From NCBI RefSeq assembly GCF_018424605.1, contig NZ_QTKT01000006.1, positions 1 through 64,000 of the forward strand: a DNA stretch of 64,000 nucleotides. Reading direction: 5' to 3'. The translations under genes and the position numbers were made by a program. The stretch comes from Marinobacter lipolyticus (GTDB taxonomy: Bacteria; Pseudomonadota; Gammaproteobacteria; Pseudomonadales; Oleiphilaceae). Below, one piece after another: positions 42,421 through 51,314 of this stretch. Position 1 is the stretch's first letter. Each line of letters begins with the position of its first letter. The notes below the pieces were generated by a model that ran no database searches, was not told the DNA's origin, and worked only from the letters and a program-made list of their open reading frames with translations.

Positions 42421-43665
42421 ATGAAAACGATGCTAACGCCGCTCCCTGCCAGGAAAGGCCAAAGAAACCAGAAGTCGTTGCTGGCCTTGGCCATTGGTTC
42501 ACTTCTGGCCTCTTCCGCGACGCCTGTCCTGTCCCAGACCCTTACCGACGCCTTGACCGGGGGAGCGGTTTCGCTTGAAGTTCGCTACCGTTACGAATTT
42601 GTGGATCAGGACAACCCTCTCGATCAAGCCCATGCTTCCACCGTTCGAACCCGACTGGGGTACCGGACTGGTGATTTCCAGGGGTTTGAGGTGTTTGCCG
42701 AGGCGGAAGATGTGACCGCTGTGGGGAATGAGAACTACAATAGCACCATTAATGATACAACCGATCACTCAGTGGTCGCTGATCCGACGGAAACCGAAGT
42801 CAACCAAATTTACGTACGTTACAAAGGCCTTCCGGATACCACACTGACCTATGGTCGTCAGCGCTTTGCTCTGGACAATCACCGGTTTATAGGCACAGTT
42901 GGCTGGCGCCAGAATGAGCAGACCTTCGATGCCTTTATCGGCGCCAACGAGTCGCTTCCAGACACGACGATTACAGCGGGCTATCTTTACAATGCTAACC
43001 GGATATTCTCGGACGCCAGCCCGAATGGCAATTTCCCCATGCAGTCGCCGATTCTTAATGTTCAGTATCAGGGGTTGGCCGCCGGAACCCTTACCGCCTA
43101 CGGATATCTGTTCGACTTTACCACCGCAGACGTCAACTCAACCCAGAATTTTGGCTTGCGATTCACTGGTGGCACCGATGTAACGGAAGACGCCAAAGTC
43201 CTGTACACTCTGGAGTACGCAATCCAGAAGGACTATGCAGACAACCCGCAAAGCTTTGAGGCCGCCTATTGGCTGGCGGAAGCGGGCCTCGCCGCGTATG
43301 GCGTTACGGTCAAGGTGGGCATGGAAACCCTGGAGTCGGACGACGGCCGATCATTTCAGACTCCTCTGGCTACGCTTCACGCAATGAACGGTTGGGCCGA
43401 CCAGTTCTTGGTCACCCCGGACGATGGCTTGCAGGATCTTTACGTATCGGCGGGTGCCGCAGTAAAGGGAGTCAAGTTGCTGGCCATATTTCATGACTAC
43501 AGCAGTGACATCAATAGCTTGAGCTATGGCTCTGAGCTGGGGCTGCTGGCTGCCTACCCAGTCAACAAACATTACACGGTGGGTGCCAAGTTCGCCAGCT
43601 ATGCCGAGGATGGTCGCGGTGTGGATACGGACAAGGCCTGGTTGTGGGGACAGGTCAAGTTCTGA
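42421..43665 (+). CDS. alginate-export-like outer-membrane barrel protein
   Basis: Outer-membrane protein of 414 residues. The signal peptide is long (about 1-40, SLLALAIGSLLASSATPVLSQ). The barrel begins with GGAVSLEVRYRYEFVDQDNP, TVRTRLGYRTGDFQGFEVFAEAEDV and TYGRQRFALDNHRFIGTVGWRQNEQTFDAF, the signature of the alginate export (AlgE-like) family and related porins. It ends KAWLWGQVKF. The ATG at 42421 has weak GAAGG upstream; an ATG at 42364 is possible. No alginate genes are near, so the family name says nothing sure about substrate. Confidence 0.85.
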   Translation: MKTMLTPLPARKGQRNQKSLLALAIGSLLASSATPVLSQTLTDALTGGAVSLEVRYRYEFVDQDNPLDQAHASTVRTRLGYRTGDFQGFEVFAEAEDVTAVGNENYNSTINDTTDHSVVADPTETEVNQIYVRYKGLPDTTLTYGRQRFALDNHRFIGTVGWRQNEQTFDAFIGANESLPDTTITAGYLYNANRIFSDASPNGNFPMQSPILNVQYQGLAAGTLTAYGYLFDFTTADVNSTQNFGLRFTGGTDVTEDAKVLYTLEYAIQKDYADNPQSFEAAYWLAEAGLAAYGVTVKVGMETLESDDGRSFQTPLATLHAMNGWADQFLVTPDDGLQDLYVSAGAAVKGVKLLAIFHDYSSDINSLSYGSELGLLAAYPVNKHYTVGAKFASYAEDGRGVDTDKAWLWGQVKF

Positions 43666-43992
43666 CTTTCTCACTGTTGCGTTAATCAGACATCCGCCTG
43701 AAAGAAAGCGGAGTCACCCCGACCGAGGGGAAGATAATCCGAATGGCAAGGGCCACTGGCTAACGGTGCGGTCGAGGAGGCCTCAGGAAGTTTTCCGCAC
43801 ACAACACGAATCGCGGTCAGCTCTGTTACGCAGGCGTGTGGCTGGCCGGCGATCATCCGCGACTTACGGGTCTTTAAGCCCTCCGCGAATGGTTTCAAGG
43901 ACGGCGCTCGGTCCGTGGCAATGTCATAAATTTACAGAAATTGATGTGTTATCTATGCTTTATGCAGAAGCTAAACAACAAGGAGAAACAAG
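43666..43992. other. intergenic stretch of about 330 bases
   Basis: No gene is supported. Both strands have short open frames without ribosome binding sites. The last 60 bases before 43993 contain TTGATG with TATGCT about 13 bases later, a poor promoter candidate. Confidence 0.4.
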
Positions 43993-44190
43993 ATGGGTAA
44001 AGCTATTAATGGTAAGTTCGAGAACATGGATCAGGCACACAATACGCGAGACGACCTTATTGGCAGCGAAATTCCACAGGATCTGATCTATATTGATAAG
44101 GATGAGCAGACGATCCGGGTGATGTTGCCGGCGGAGGAAGCAAGAGAAGTCTATGAAATATTTGACCGACACGGTGTCACTTATAAGTGA
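43993..44190 (+). CDS. small hypothetical protein
   Basis: Protein of 65 residues, acidic, without signal peptide or membrane helix: GKFENMDQAHNTRDDLIGSE, then a strand IYIDKDEQTIRVMLP and a helix AEEAREVYEIFDRHG. The compact strand-helix pattern and the strong AAGGAG six to seven bases upstream support a real gene. I do not recognise the family. It stands alone next to the decayed region. Confidence 0.6.
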   Translation: MGKAINGKFENMDQAHNTRDDLIGSEIPQDLIYIDKDEQTIRVMLPAEEAREVYEIFDRHGVTYK

Positions 44191-44219
44191 ACGCTCGTTA
44201 ACATAGATCCCTGATCTTC

Positions 44220-44570
44220 AAGCCGCCTTCTTTCGCCTTAGCTCCACTCGCATGACGTTAATACCGCCTGTGCGACCCAGCCGATCAACGTGGCGAGAGG
44301 CCCATAGGAGATGACGCCTTTATAATCCACGTCATAGGGAGCAAGCTCTTCCGCCAGATCGATATAGACCCTCGGGGTGACAAAATTGTTTTTGCTTTCA
44401 AAAGGTTCCTTTAAGCTGTCGCGAGTGGTTTACCCACCAACCATCAGATCTTTTAACCAACCCTGCTTCAGGCAGCGTTTGAACTCGCTGTGGCTCAGTT
44501 CCCTGTAGATGACGGTTATGCCCAGAAGCTCTGAAACAGCAACGCCCCCCCCACACCGCGCCGCAAAAAG
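44220..44570 (-). pseudogene. degenerate gene fragments, the last matching a CFA synthase C-terminus
   Basis: One minus-strand frame reads VAVSELLGITVIYRELSHSE... up to a TAA, then continues SLKEPFESKNNFVTPRVYI and APYDVDYKGVISYGPLATL. It is protein-like but broken by a stop and has no start; I do not recognise it. In another frame near 44220-44275 the sequence GGINVMRVELRRKKAA is nearly identical in kind to the end of the cyclopropane fatty acid synthase at 46532 (GGINVMQVELSRK). The region is a patchwork of decayed genes. Confidence 0.5.
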
Positions 44571-44612
44571 GTAGACTAAGTGTAGTTGATGCCTTTTCCC
44601 ATGCTTTCTTGC

Positions 44613-45113
44613 TCAATGACAGTCACTGTTTTTGGTCAGGTGTGCGAGATTGTCGAGCTCACACTCCTCGCTGTAATGAATCAGCCCGCGTTTTACCTGT
44701 TCCGCCATACCTTTTGACAGCCGGGCTGCCGCCTGTTCGATGGTTTTTTCGATATCTTCCAGGGAAGCCTGCAGCAGATCGTAAGTCACATACAGCTCCT
44801 GATCCGTGAAGTCCACTGCATCAATACCCATCAGCGACTGCAGTGATGTTTTCAAATCAGCCTTGAGGTCATCGCTGATTATTTCGCGGAGTCGCATGCG
44901 GCGTTTTTTTAGAATCACTTGATTTTTCTGCTTGGGCGACAATCCGTGTTGAGGATCGCCCACAAACAGATGCGGGCGGGATTTAAATCGCTCCAGGCAC
45001 TGACGCGAACAGAAATAGTGGTTGATACCCTGGTAATTCCATAGTAGCGAGCGATTGATTTTTTTCATATCACACACGGGGCAACGAATCGTGGACGCCA
45101 GCTTGTTCATCAA
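44613..45113 (-). CDS. YHS/TRASH-type metal-binding protein
   Basis: Cytosolic protein of 166 residues. The N-terminal 60 residues form a YHS/TRASH-like finger: CPVCDMKKINRSLLWNYQG, then YFCSRQCLERFKSRPHLFVG, with the Cys set (C12, C15, and C34, C38 region) expected to bind metal. The rest (about 70-166) is charged and helical, with ILKKRRMRLREIISDDLKADL and LLQASLEDIEKTIEQAAARL. Such fingers sit on copper and mercury proteins. It lies inside a block of pseudogenes but is itself intact. Confidence 0.75.
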   Translation of the reverse strand: MMNKLASTIRCPVCDMKKINRSLLWNYQGINHYFCSRQCLERFKSRPHLFVGDPQHGLSPKQKNQVILKKRRMRLREIISDDLKADLKTSLQSLMGIDAVDFTDQELYVTYDLLQASLEDIEKTIEQAAARLSKGMAEQVKRGLIHYSEECELDNLAHLTKNSDCH

Positions 45114-45120
45114 GCCCTCC

Positions 45121-45825
45121 TCAGGGGTTTTGGCCTATACCATTCAACAGTTGGTGTAGCTCGCTTTCAGTGGTTAATGCCAGCGTGGTGGAAGAGTCGA
45201 TCACCCGGTTATAGGTCTCCAGGGTTTTGACAAAGTCATACAGATCACGGGATATTTCCGACTGGTTATACGCCGCTGCGTAAATTTCCGTGGCTTTCGC
45301 GTCCGCCACCCCCTGAATGGTTTGAGCTTCCCGATAGGCTTCAGACTCAATGCGCTGCAAATCCTTTTCCTTGTCGCCGATAATTAGCGGCTTCGCCGGC
45401 ACCCTCGGAACGGAATCGCTCGGCAATCTGCTGGCGTTTGCTGATCATTCTGGCGAACGCTTTCATTGTAGTTGATCCGCTTAAAACGAATGTCGGGCAA
45501 TTCAATGCCAAATTTAGCCATCTTTGCCGAAGCCGCGGCAGAGATGTCCGCTTCTATTAGCTGCCGCCCCCGTCGGACGGACCGCGGTTGGCCAATCACC
45601 GCTTTTGTGAGCGGCTGGTCGAAGGCGGGCTCCCTGCCTTTCTTGGTGTGTGCAAGTTCTATCAATTCGTGTTTGGCAACAGCTTTGCGGGTTTCACTAC
45701 CGAGAATATCTTCCAGTCGCGACCGAACACTGTAATCGTCCCGCAACCGCAATGCCTATATACAGAGTGATCTGACGTGGTGAAACCGGTATATCCGACA
45801 AGGAGGGGCGGAATCGATCGTTCAT
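45121..45825 (-). pseudogene. hflC: broken hflC (SPFH/stomatin-family protease regulator)
   Basis: Three pieces of HflC are visible on the minus strand. A start MNDRFRPSLSDIPVSPRQIT (from 45825) runs into a membrane segment. After a deletion and change of frame, RLRDDYSVRSRLEDILGSET...FGIELPDIRFKRINYNESVR follows. After another frameshift near 45420-45440 comes KPLIIGDKEKDLQRIESEAY...YNRVIDSSTTLALTTESELHQLL. HflC together with HflK controls the FtsH protease; this copy lacks much of its N-terminal half and cannot be functional. A complete hflKC probably exists elsewhere in the genome. Confidence 0.8.
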
Positions 45826-45874
45826 GGTTGTTTCCTTTTATCGATTAATGATTCCTGCAATCGACGGACACGCG

Positions 45875-46456
45875 TTAACCGGTTGTGGCATCGGTGCCTA
45901 TCTCCAACACATTGTTATCAAGATATTGATGTGGTGGAATAATCAGGTTGGTGGGTGCCGGTACGTTTTTAAAGACCCGACCGGCGAGGTCGAACTTCGA
46001 TCCGTGGCAAGGGCAGAAAAACAATGCATGCTTGACCTCCTCCGTGCCCTCCGGCTCGTAGTTCGGAATGCAACCCAGATGCGTACAAATACCCACTGCC
46101 ACCAAGATGTCCTCCCGGATACTGCGGTATTCATTCCTGGCATAATCTGCTTGTTGGTTGATCTCAGAGTCCGGATCGCGCAATTCCTGGCGATGCGTTG
46201 CCTCTCGTAAATTGTCCAAATTTTCGCTGGTGCGTCTCAGCACCCAGACCGGCTTACCCTGCCACGCCACCGTGATCATGGCGCCGGGTTCAATTTTGCT
46301 GGTATCTACCTTTACCGGAGCACCGACAGCTCGCGCCTTGGCGCTTGGGTTCCACGAGTTAATAAACGGGATGGCAGCACCCACCACGCCCGCCCCCGCG
46401 GCAAAAGAGGTGGCCGCAATCAGAAAGCGGCGCCGGGGTACATTGGCTTCATTCAT
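45875..46456 (-). CDS. Rieske iron-sulfur protein (PetA-like), orphan
   Basis: Protein of 193 residues with the layout of the Rieske subunit of the cytochrome bc1 complex. It has an N-terminal twin-arginine region (VPRRRFLIAATSFAAG) that acts as anchor, a hinge, and the two cluster motifs CTHLGC (one Cys, one His ligand plus disulfide Cys) and CPCHGSKFDLAGRVF. Length and motifs are complete. The cytochrome b and c1 genes that normally follow petA are absent; neighbours are pseudogenes. It may be a spare or specialised copy. Confidence 0.88.
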   Translation of the reverse strand: MNEANVPRRRFLIAATSFAAGAGVVGAAIPFINSWNPSAKARAVGAPVKVDTSKIEPGAMITVAWQGKPVWVLRRTSENLDNLREATHRQELRDPDSEINQQADYARNEYRSIREDILVAVGICTHLGCIPNYEPEGTEEVKHALFFCPCHGSKFDLAGRVFKNVPAPTNLIIPPHQYLDNNVLEIGTDATTG

Positions 46457-46531
46457 CTTAAGTTTCTCCCTGATTCAGCGGTCGCATAATCATCAGTCGC
46501 TGTCGCCAACGCCCCGGGTCTAACGGGGCGA

Positions 46532-47540
46532 CTACTTTCGACTTAACTCCACTTGCATGACATTAATACCCCCGGCCCGAAACATGCCGGCGCAACTGGC
46601 CAGGTAAAACCGCCACTTGCGCATGAACATTTCGCTGTACCCCAACGCCCCTATCGCCGATAGCTGTTCGTCCACGTTCGCCAGCCATTTTTCCAGCGTA
46701 ATGGCATAATCCTGTCCGAACTGAAACACATCGTTCACCACCAGGCCGTTATCAGTGGCAACGGCTTCAAAACGCTCTCTGGAAGGCAGCATGCCACCGG
46801 GGAAAATATGCTTCCGCAAAAAGGAGTCGTTGGCGGGCACAATCCGCCTGTTCGCTGGACAAGGTTGCCCCGGTTACATGGCACCCGTGTGCAGTTGCCA
46901 CTTCCATAAAACCGCCCCAGCCACAGCCTATTTCCAGGATGCGGCTTCCCCGTTCCGGTGCCAGTCGCTGAAGGATCCGCTCATATTTCGCTTGCTGTGC
47001 CTCGTAAAGCGAGAGGGACTCGTTGCCACCAAACAGGGCGCAGGAGTAGGTCATGCTCTTATCCAGCCAGAGCTGATAAAAATCGTTGCCTAAGTCGTAG
47101 TGCTCATGGACGTTTTCACGGCTGCGCTTAACCGTATTGGAAAACAACCGATGCTTGAACCAATGCCATAACCTGAGCCCCACGCTAGAGCGTAAAGCGC
47201 GGTCAAAAACGACTATGTTCACCGTGACAAGGCGCATTAGGGCAAGCAAATTGGGCGTGGACCATTTGCCTGCCATGTAGTCTTCTCCCAGTCCCACATC
47301 ACCGTGGGTGATCAGACGATCAATGACATGCCACTGCAGGATTGTCATTTCTGCATGTACACCGTCTTGCTTCCCTTCATGGCACGTCTTTTCTCCATCT
47401 GGCCATGTAAGTGATAACGAGCCGAACTGAAGAGATCTCAGCGCCTTTCGAAAAAGATTGAGCTGAATGATGCTGCTTTTCCCCGCAGGCCTTTTTTGAG
47501 GCTCAAGGTGCATGCTTGCCGAGAAAGATTCGTTGCTCAT
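46532..47540 (-). pseudogene. cfa: broken cyclopropane-fatty-acyl-phospholipid synthase
   Basis: The first part (from 47540) has the CFA synthase start region and methyltransferase motif (HYDLGNDFYQLWLDKSMTYS, ILEIGCGWGGFMEVA, VTGATLSSEQ). The second part, in another frame, has FLRKHIFPGGMLPSRERF, FGQDYAITLEKWLANV and FRAGGINVMQVELSRK. Between SSEQAD and FLRKHIFPGG about 65-70 residues expected in the family are missing and the frame changes, so an internal deletion has destroyed the gene. Confidence 0.82.
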
Positions 47541-47677
47541 GCCTTTCTCTCCTCAGAGTGTTCCTAGAAAACATGTTTCCAGTAAATTCAGTAACCGGCA
47601 AGTGCATGCGTCATCAATTTTAGGACATTGTTTCTAATTTGATCGAGATCAAGGTGTGCTCTGTTTCGGTCCGGTAA

Positions 47678-47694
47678 TTCAGTTTGAATTCAGG
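47678..47694 (+). promoter_or_regulatory. TTCAG-N6-TTCAG box upstream of the Cu-ATPase cluster
   Basis: TTCAGTTTGAATTCAGG has two perfect pentamers 11 bp apart, 92 bases before the first gene of the cluster. TTGACT lies ten bases after the second pentamer. The box is closely similar to those at 2375 and 50723. Confidence 0.65.
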
Positions 47695-47785
47695 CAGATG
47701 TGGTTGACTTGCGTCAGGAAATGCCATGCCCGGGCCTGAAGCAATGCAAAGGCAGCTGGTACAGCAGCAGACTGGAGAGGTCTTT

Positions 47786-47959
47786 ATGGAATGGTTGGCG
47801 GAAAACTGGTTCTCGGTGCTTATTGGCATCGTTTTCGTGGGCATGCATATGTTCGGTCACGGAGGACATGGTGGTCACGGCGGGGGCGGGCATGGTGGAC
47901 ATAGTGCGCCGGACAAGTCGGAAAACGACCCGGACAGACGTTCTGGCCATCGGCATTAA
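47786..47959 (+). CDS. small DUF2933-type membrane protein with His/Gly tail
   Basis: Protein of 57 residues: one membrane helix (NWFSVLIGIVFVGMHMFGH) and a tail of GGHGGHGGGGHGGH. This is the pattern of DUF2933, often found with copper and silver ATPases. GGAGAGG precedes the ATG at 47786. It is the first gene after a TTCAG box. It might bind metal at the membrane, but no function is established. Confidence 0.75.
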   Translation: MEWLAENWFSVLIGIVFVGMHMFGHGGHGGHGGGGHGGHSAPDKSENDPDRRSGHRH

Positions 47960-47972
47960 CGGAGGACGGAAC

Positions 47973-48245
47973 ATGCTTGACACAAGACTGGTTACCTGGG
48001 CGTTGGGCCTCTTTGCGGCGGTCACCTTCATCGTTTGCGTGATCTATGGACTGGTGACGCCGCAAAGCCTGCACATGCACACGTTTCTCGAGCAGGTGCT
48101 GCCGGCGTTCAAGTGGCTGACCTGGTGGGGATTTCTGCTCGGATTGATTGAGAGTTTTCTATATGGCGCTTATGTCGGGCTGGTGTTCTGCCCGATCTTC
48201 AATTGGCTTCATCGCCATCTCGGTGTCGGGCGCGCGTCGGGCTGA
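47973..48245 (+). CDS. small DUF5676-type membrane protein
   Basis: Protein of 90 residues with two membrane helices ([21 protein letters not shown] and [20 protein letters not shown]) resembling DUF5676, a partner of DUF2933 in metal-ATPase clusters. GGAGGA precedes the ATG at 47973, 13 bases after the previous gene. It stops 40 bases before the ATPase gene, so the three form an operon. Confidence 0.72.
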   Translation: MLDTRLVTWALGLFAAVTFIVCVIYGLVTPQSLHMHTFLEQVLPAFKWLTWWGFLLGLIESFLYGAYVGLVFCPIFNWLHRHLGVGRASG

Positions 48246-48285
48246 CGAAAGCTCCGGTCTGCAAATAAGGAAAGGGAAACAAGGA

Positions 48286-50640
48286 ATGAAAACTACCGTT
48301 GTGGAGATCCGCGGCTTGCTATCGGCACTGAGTGCCCGGGGCGTAGAGAAACAGCTATTGAGATTGCCCGGCGTCAAGAAGGCCGAGGTCAACTATGTGG
48401 CCGGCAGCGCGACCGTCACCTATGACGAGGCGACGGTGGACCTTGAGGCTATCAAGGCCCGGATACACGAGTGCGGCTATCACTGTTCCGGAGAACAGTT
48501 GCCCAGGCACGTTTGCGACCCGGGGGACCCGCCGACCGAAGCCGGGGCTGTGTCCACGCCCGTCCACGATGGCCATGCCTCCCACACCGGCCACGACGAT
48601 ACGGCGCATCCTGCTGAACACGGCGAACATACCGGCGCCAAGGACGAGATGGCCCACGAGATGGGCCACGGCGGCAGCATGGACATGCAGGCAATGGTGC
48701 GCGACATGCGCAACCGTTTCTGGGTCTGCCTGATCTTCAGCCTCCCGATTTTCATTTATTCGCCCATGGGTGGGATGTTCGAACCACCGGTGCCACCCTT
48801 CGGGCTGCGGCTAGACCTATGGTTGCTATTACTGGCAAGCATCGCCGTGCTCTGGCCAAGCTGGCCGTTCTTTGTTGCCGCCTGGCGCGCGCTGAAAAAC
48901 GGCGTGCTCAACATGGCTGTGCTGGTCGTTCTCTCGGTGGGTACTGGCTACCTGTTCAGCGTCGGTTCCACGCTCTTTTTCCCGGGTGTGCAGTTTTTCG
49001 AGGCGGTGGCGGTGCTGCTGGTGTTCATCCTGCTCGGCCATTGGCTGGAGATGCGCGCCCGTGCCGGTGCCTCCGACGCCATCCGCTCGCTGATGGATCT
49101 CGCGCCGCCCAAGGCCACGGTGTTGCGTGATGGCCAGGAACGGGAGGTTCCCACCGCTGAGGTTCTGAAGGACGACATCGTCGTGATCCGCCCCGGCAAT
49201 AAGATTCCGGTGGACGGCGAGGTTCTAGAGGGCGAGTCCCAGGTGGATGAGTCCATGCTCACTGGCGAGTCCATGCCGGTGGAAAAAAAGCCCGGCGATA
49301 AGGTGATCGGCGCCACTATTAACAAGAGCGGCAGCTTCAAGTATCGCGCCACCAAGGTGGGTTCCGACACGGCCCTGGCGCAGATTGTCAAGCTGGTGCA
49401 GGAGGCGCAGAACTCCAAGGCTCCGGCGCAGCTGCTGGCGGACAAAGCTTCACAGTGGCTGGTCGTGATTGCCATCGTGATCGGTCTGCTTACCTTTGCT
49501 ATCTGGTTCTGGTGGATTGGCGAAAGCCTGCTGCTCGCCGTAACCCTGACTATCACCGTATTTGTCATCGCCTGCCCGGACGCCCTCGGCCTTGCCACGC
49601 CCATGGCCGTGATGGTGGGCACCGGCCTCGGCGCCAGGAACGGCATCCTGTTCAAGAACGCCTCTGCACTTGAGGATGCCACCAGGCTGGATATCGTGGT
49701 CTTCGACAAGACCGGCACCCTGACCATGGGCGAGCCGCAGGTGGTCGAGGTGGTCGTGGTGGCGGGCAGCACCGAGGAGGCGGTCCTCGCACTGGCGGGG
49801 ACGGTGGAGCAGGGCTCGGACCATCCTCTGGCCCAGGCGATACAAAGTAAGGCCGAAGGCTTGCAGCTTGATCCGCTGACCGGCTTCACCAACATCGAGG
49901 GCAAGGGCGCGCGGGCGGAGATTGGCAGCAAGACCGTGCTGCTCGGCAACCGCCGGCTGATGGACGAAGAGAAGGTCGACATGGCGAGCCTGAAGGACGA
50001 GGCCGCGCGTCTGCAGAGCGCGGGGCAGACCGTGGTGCACGTCGCCCAGGACGGGAAGCTGGTCGGCCTTATCGCCATTGCCGATGCGCCGCGCCCCACC
50101 GCTACTGCCATGGTCAAAAAGATGCGTGAACGCGGGGTGGAGGTGGCGATGCTCACCGGCGACAACCAGGCCACCGCCGAGCGCATCGCCCGGGAACTCG
50201 GCATTGAGATGGTGATCGCCGATGTCCTTCCGGGGCAGAAAGCAGACAAGATCAAGGAGCTCCAGGCTCAGGGCAAGAAGGTTGGCATGGTGGGCGACGG
50301 TGTCAATGACGCCCCGGCACTGACCCAGGCGGAGGTGGGTTTCGCCATCGGTGCCGGCACCGATGTGGCTATTGAGAGCGCTGACGTGGTGCTGATGAAG
50401 AGCGACCCCTACGATGTGCTGGGAGCCATCGAGCTGTCGCGCGCTACCCTGCGCAAGATGCACCAGAACCTGTTCTGGGCGGTGGGCTATAACGTCATCG
50501 CCTTTCCCGCGGCGGCAGGCGTGTTCTATCCGTTGGTGATAAGCCCAGAAGTAGCGGCGCTCGCAATGTCTGGAAGCTCCGCTCTTGTTGCGGTAAATGC
50601 ACTCCTGTTAAAGCGCACCCAACTGGACGGCTTAGGGTAG
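48286..50640 (+). CDS. P1B-type copper-transporting ATPase with CPD motif
   Basis: Inner-membrane metal ATPase of 784 residues. The N-terminal 65 residues have an HMA fold ([20 protein letters not shown]...GYHC), but the CxxC pair is missing (LSAL instead). A His-rich linker follows ([20 protein letters not shown] and MGHGGSMDM). Helix 6 has CPD (C430-P431-D432) instead of CPC, CPH or SPC. The actuator has GESMPVEKK, the phosphorylation site DKTGTLTMG and the hinge VGDGVNDAP. The C-terminal helix holds [18 protein letters not shown]. It resembles CopB/PIB-3-like exporters in its His-rich N-terminus. The ATG at 48286 is set by the HMA start. Metal specificity is uncertain because of CPD. Confidence 0.9.
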   Translation: MKTTVVEIRGLLSALSARGVEKQLLRLPGVKKAEVNYVAGSATVTYDEATVDLEAIKARIHECGYHCSGEQLPRHVCDPGDPPTEAGAVSTPVHDGHASHTGHDDTAHPAEHGEHTGAKDEMAHEMGHGGSMDMQAMVRDMRNRFWVCLIFSLPIFIYSPMGGMFEPPVPPFGLRLDLWLLLLASIAVLWPSWPFFVAAWRALKNGVLNMAVLVVLSVGTGYLFSVGSTLFFPGVQFFEAVAVLLVFILLGHWLEMRARAGASDAIRSLMDLAPPKATVLRDGQEREVPTAEVLKDDIVVIRPGNKIPVDGEVLEGESQVDESMLTGESMPVEKKPGDKVIGATINKSGSFKYRATKVGSDTALAQIVKLVQEAQNSKAPAQLLADKASQWLVVIAIVIGLLTFAIWFWWIGESLLLAVTLTITVFVIACPDALGLATPMAVMVGTGLGARNGILFKNASALEDATRLDIVVFDKTGTLTMGEPQVVEVVVVAGSTEEAVLALAGTVEQGSDHPLAQAIQSKAEGLQLDPLTGFTNIEGKGARAEIGSKTVLLGNRRLMDEEKVDMASLKDEAARLQSAGQTVVHVAQDGKLVGLIAIADAPRPTATAMVKKMRERGVEVAMLTGDNQATAERIARELGIEMVIADVLPGQKADKIKELQAQGKKVGMVGDGVNDAPALTQAEVGFAIGAGTDVAIESADVVLMKSDPYDVLGAIELSRATLRKMHQNLFWAVGYNVIAFPAAAGVFYPLVISPEVAALAMSGSSALVAVNALLLKRTQLDGLG

Positions 50641-50722
50641 ACGAACACTTCCAATTGGAAAAATTGATGTTCATCAAGCCCACGCTATTGAGCGACTCTT
50701 TTTGCATCTTTTGTTGGGGTTT

Positions 50723-50739
50723 TTCAGTGTGAATTCAGG
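50723..50739 (+). promoter_or_regulatory. TTCAG-N6-TTCAG box upstream of the nucleotide module
   Basis: TTCAGTGTGAATTCAGG has two perfect pentamers 11 bp apart, 71 bases before the 50810 gene. TTAAGT lies ten bases after the second pentamer. It extends the regulon to genes without an obvious metal link. Confidence 0.62.
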
Positions 50740-50809
50740 CTTATGAGTTTAAGTGGTAGGTAATTGCTGTTTGCTGACATGATTAATGACAACAAGGGGG
50801 AACGGGTAA

Positions 50810-51268
50810 ATGGACATCAAAACCTTCGGAGAACTTATTAACTGGACACGGGATCTGCATGCTCACCTTGCACGATGCCTGTCACATTGCGCCACGAAGA
50901 ATGAAGAGGAGCGAGCACGGGCGCTGCTGGACTATCTGGCGACCCATGAATCGGAAATGGAACGTATCGTGAATGAATTCAAGTCGCAGGGCGATTTCAA
51001 AGCATTGGAGACAAGGGTCTACGACTACCTGTCTCACCATCCCATTAAGACCCACAGAACCTGCGATGAGCCATACGCACAGCTGGATTTTGAGGGCATA
51101 TGCAGAGAAGTATTCGATTTCCATGATCAGATAGAGGACCTTTATCGTACCATGGCCGACAAAGCCGAAATTCCCGAGGCGAAAGAATTACTGCAGTCGT
51201 TGCTAACCATGGAAGAGAACGAAGCTATGCGATTGGCCAGGCAGATAGGGCGTATGAACGACCTCTGA
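50810..51268 (+). CDS. helical protein, possibly ferritin- or hemerythrin-like
   Basis: Cytosolic protein of 152 residues, almost all helical. H17 and H19 in RDLHAHLARCLSH, then YLATHESEMERIV and DFHDQIEDLYRTM place Glu and His at intervals that could form a di-iron four-helix bundle, and TMEENEAMRLARQIGRM ends it. No full EXXH set is evident, so the fold is a guess. It is 46 bases before the nucleotide phosphorylase gene in the same direction, probably in the same operon. GGGGGAA precedes the ATG. Confidence 0.62.
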   Translation: MDIKTFGELINWTRDLHAHLARCLSHCATKNEEERARALLDYLATHESEMERIVNEFKSQGDFKALETRVYDYLSHHPIKTHRTCDEPYAQLDFEGICREVFDFHDQIEDLYRTMADKAEIPEAKELLQSLLTMEENEAMRLARQIGRMNDL

Positions 51269-51314
51269 TCAGAACACTGAAATTATTCTTCAACGCAGAA
51301 AAGGATGTTGATAC

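Noticed and set aside
44398..44616. 72-residue minus-strand gene
   Set aside because: A different frame through the same bases carries the protein-like sequence with a stop; this one is a shadow.
48948..50255. Long minus-strand frames across the P-type ATPase gene
   Set aside because: They mirror a clear ATPase with all catalytic motifs; composition is Ser/Arg-rich shadow sequence.
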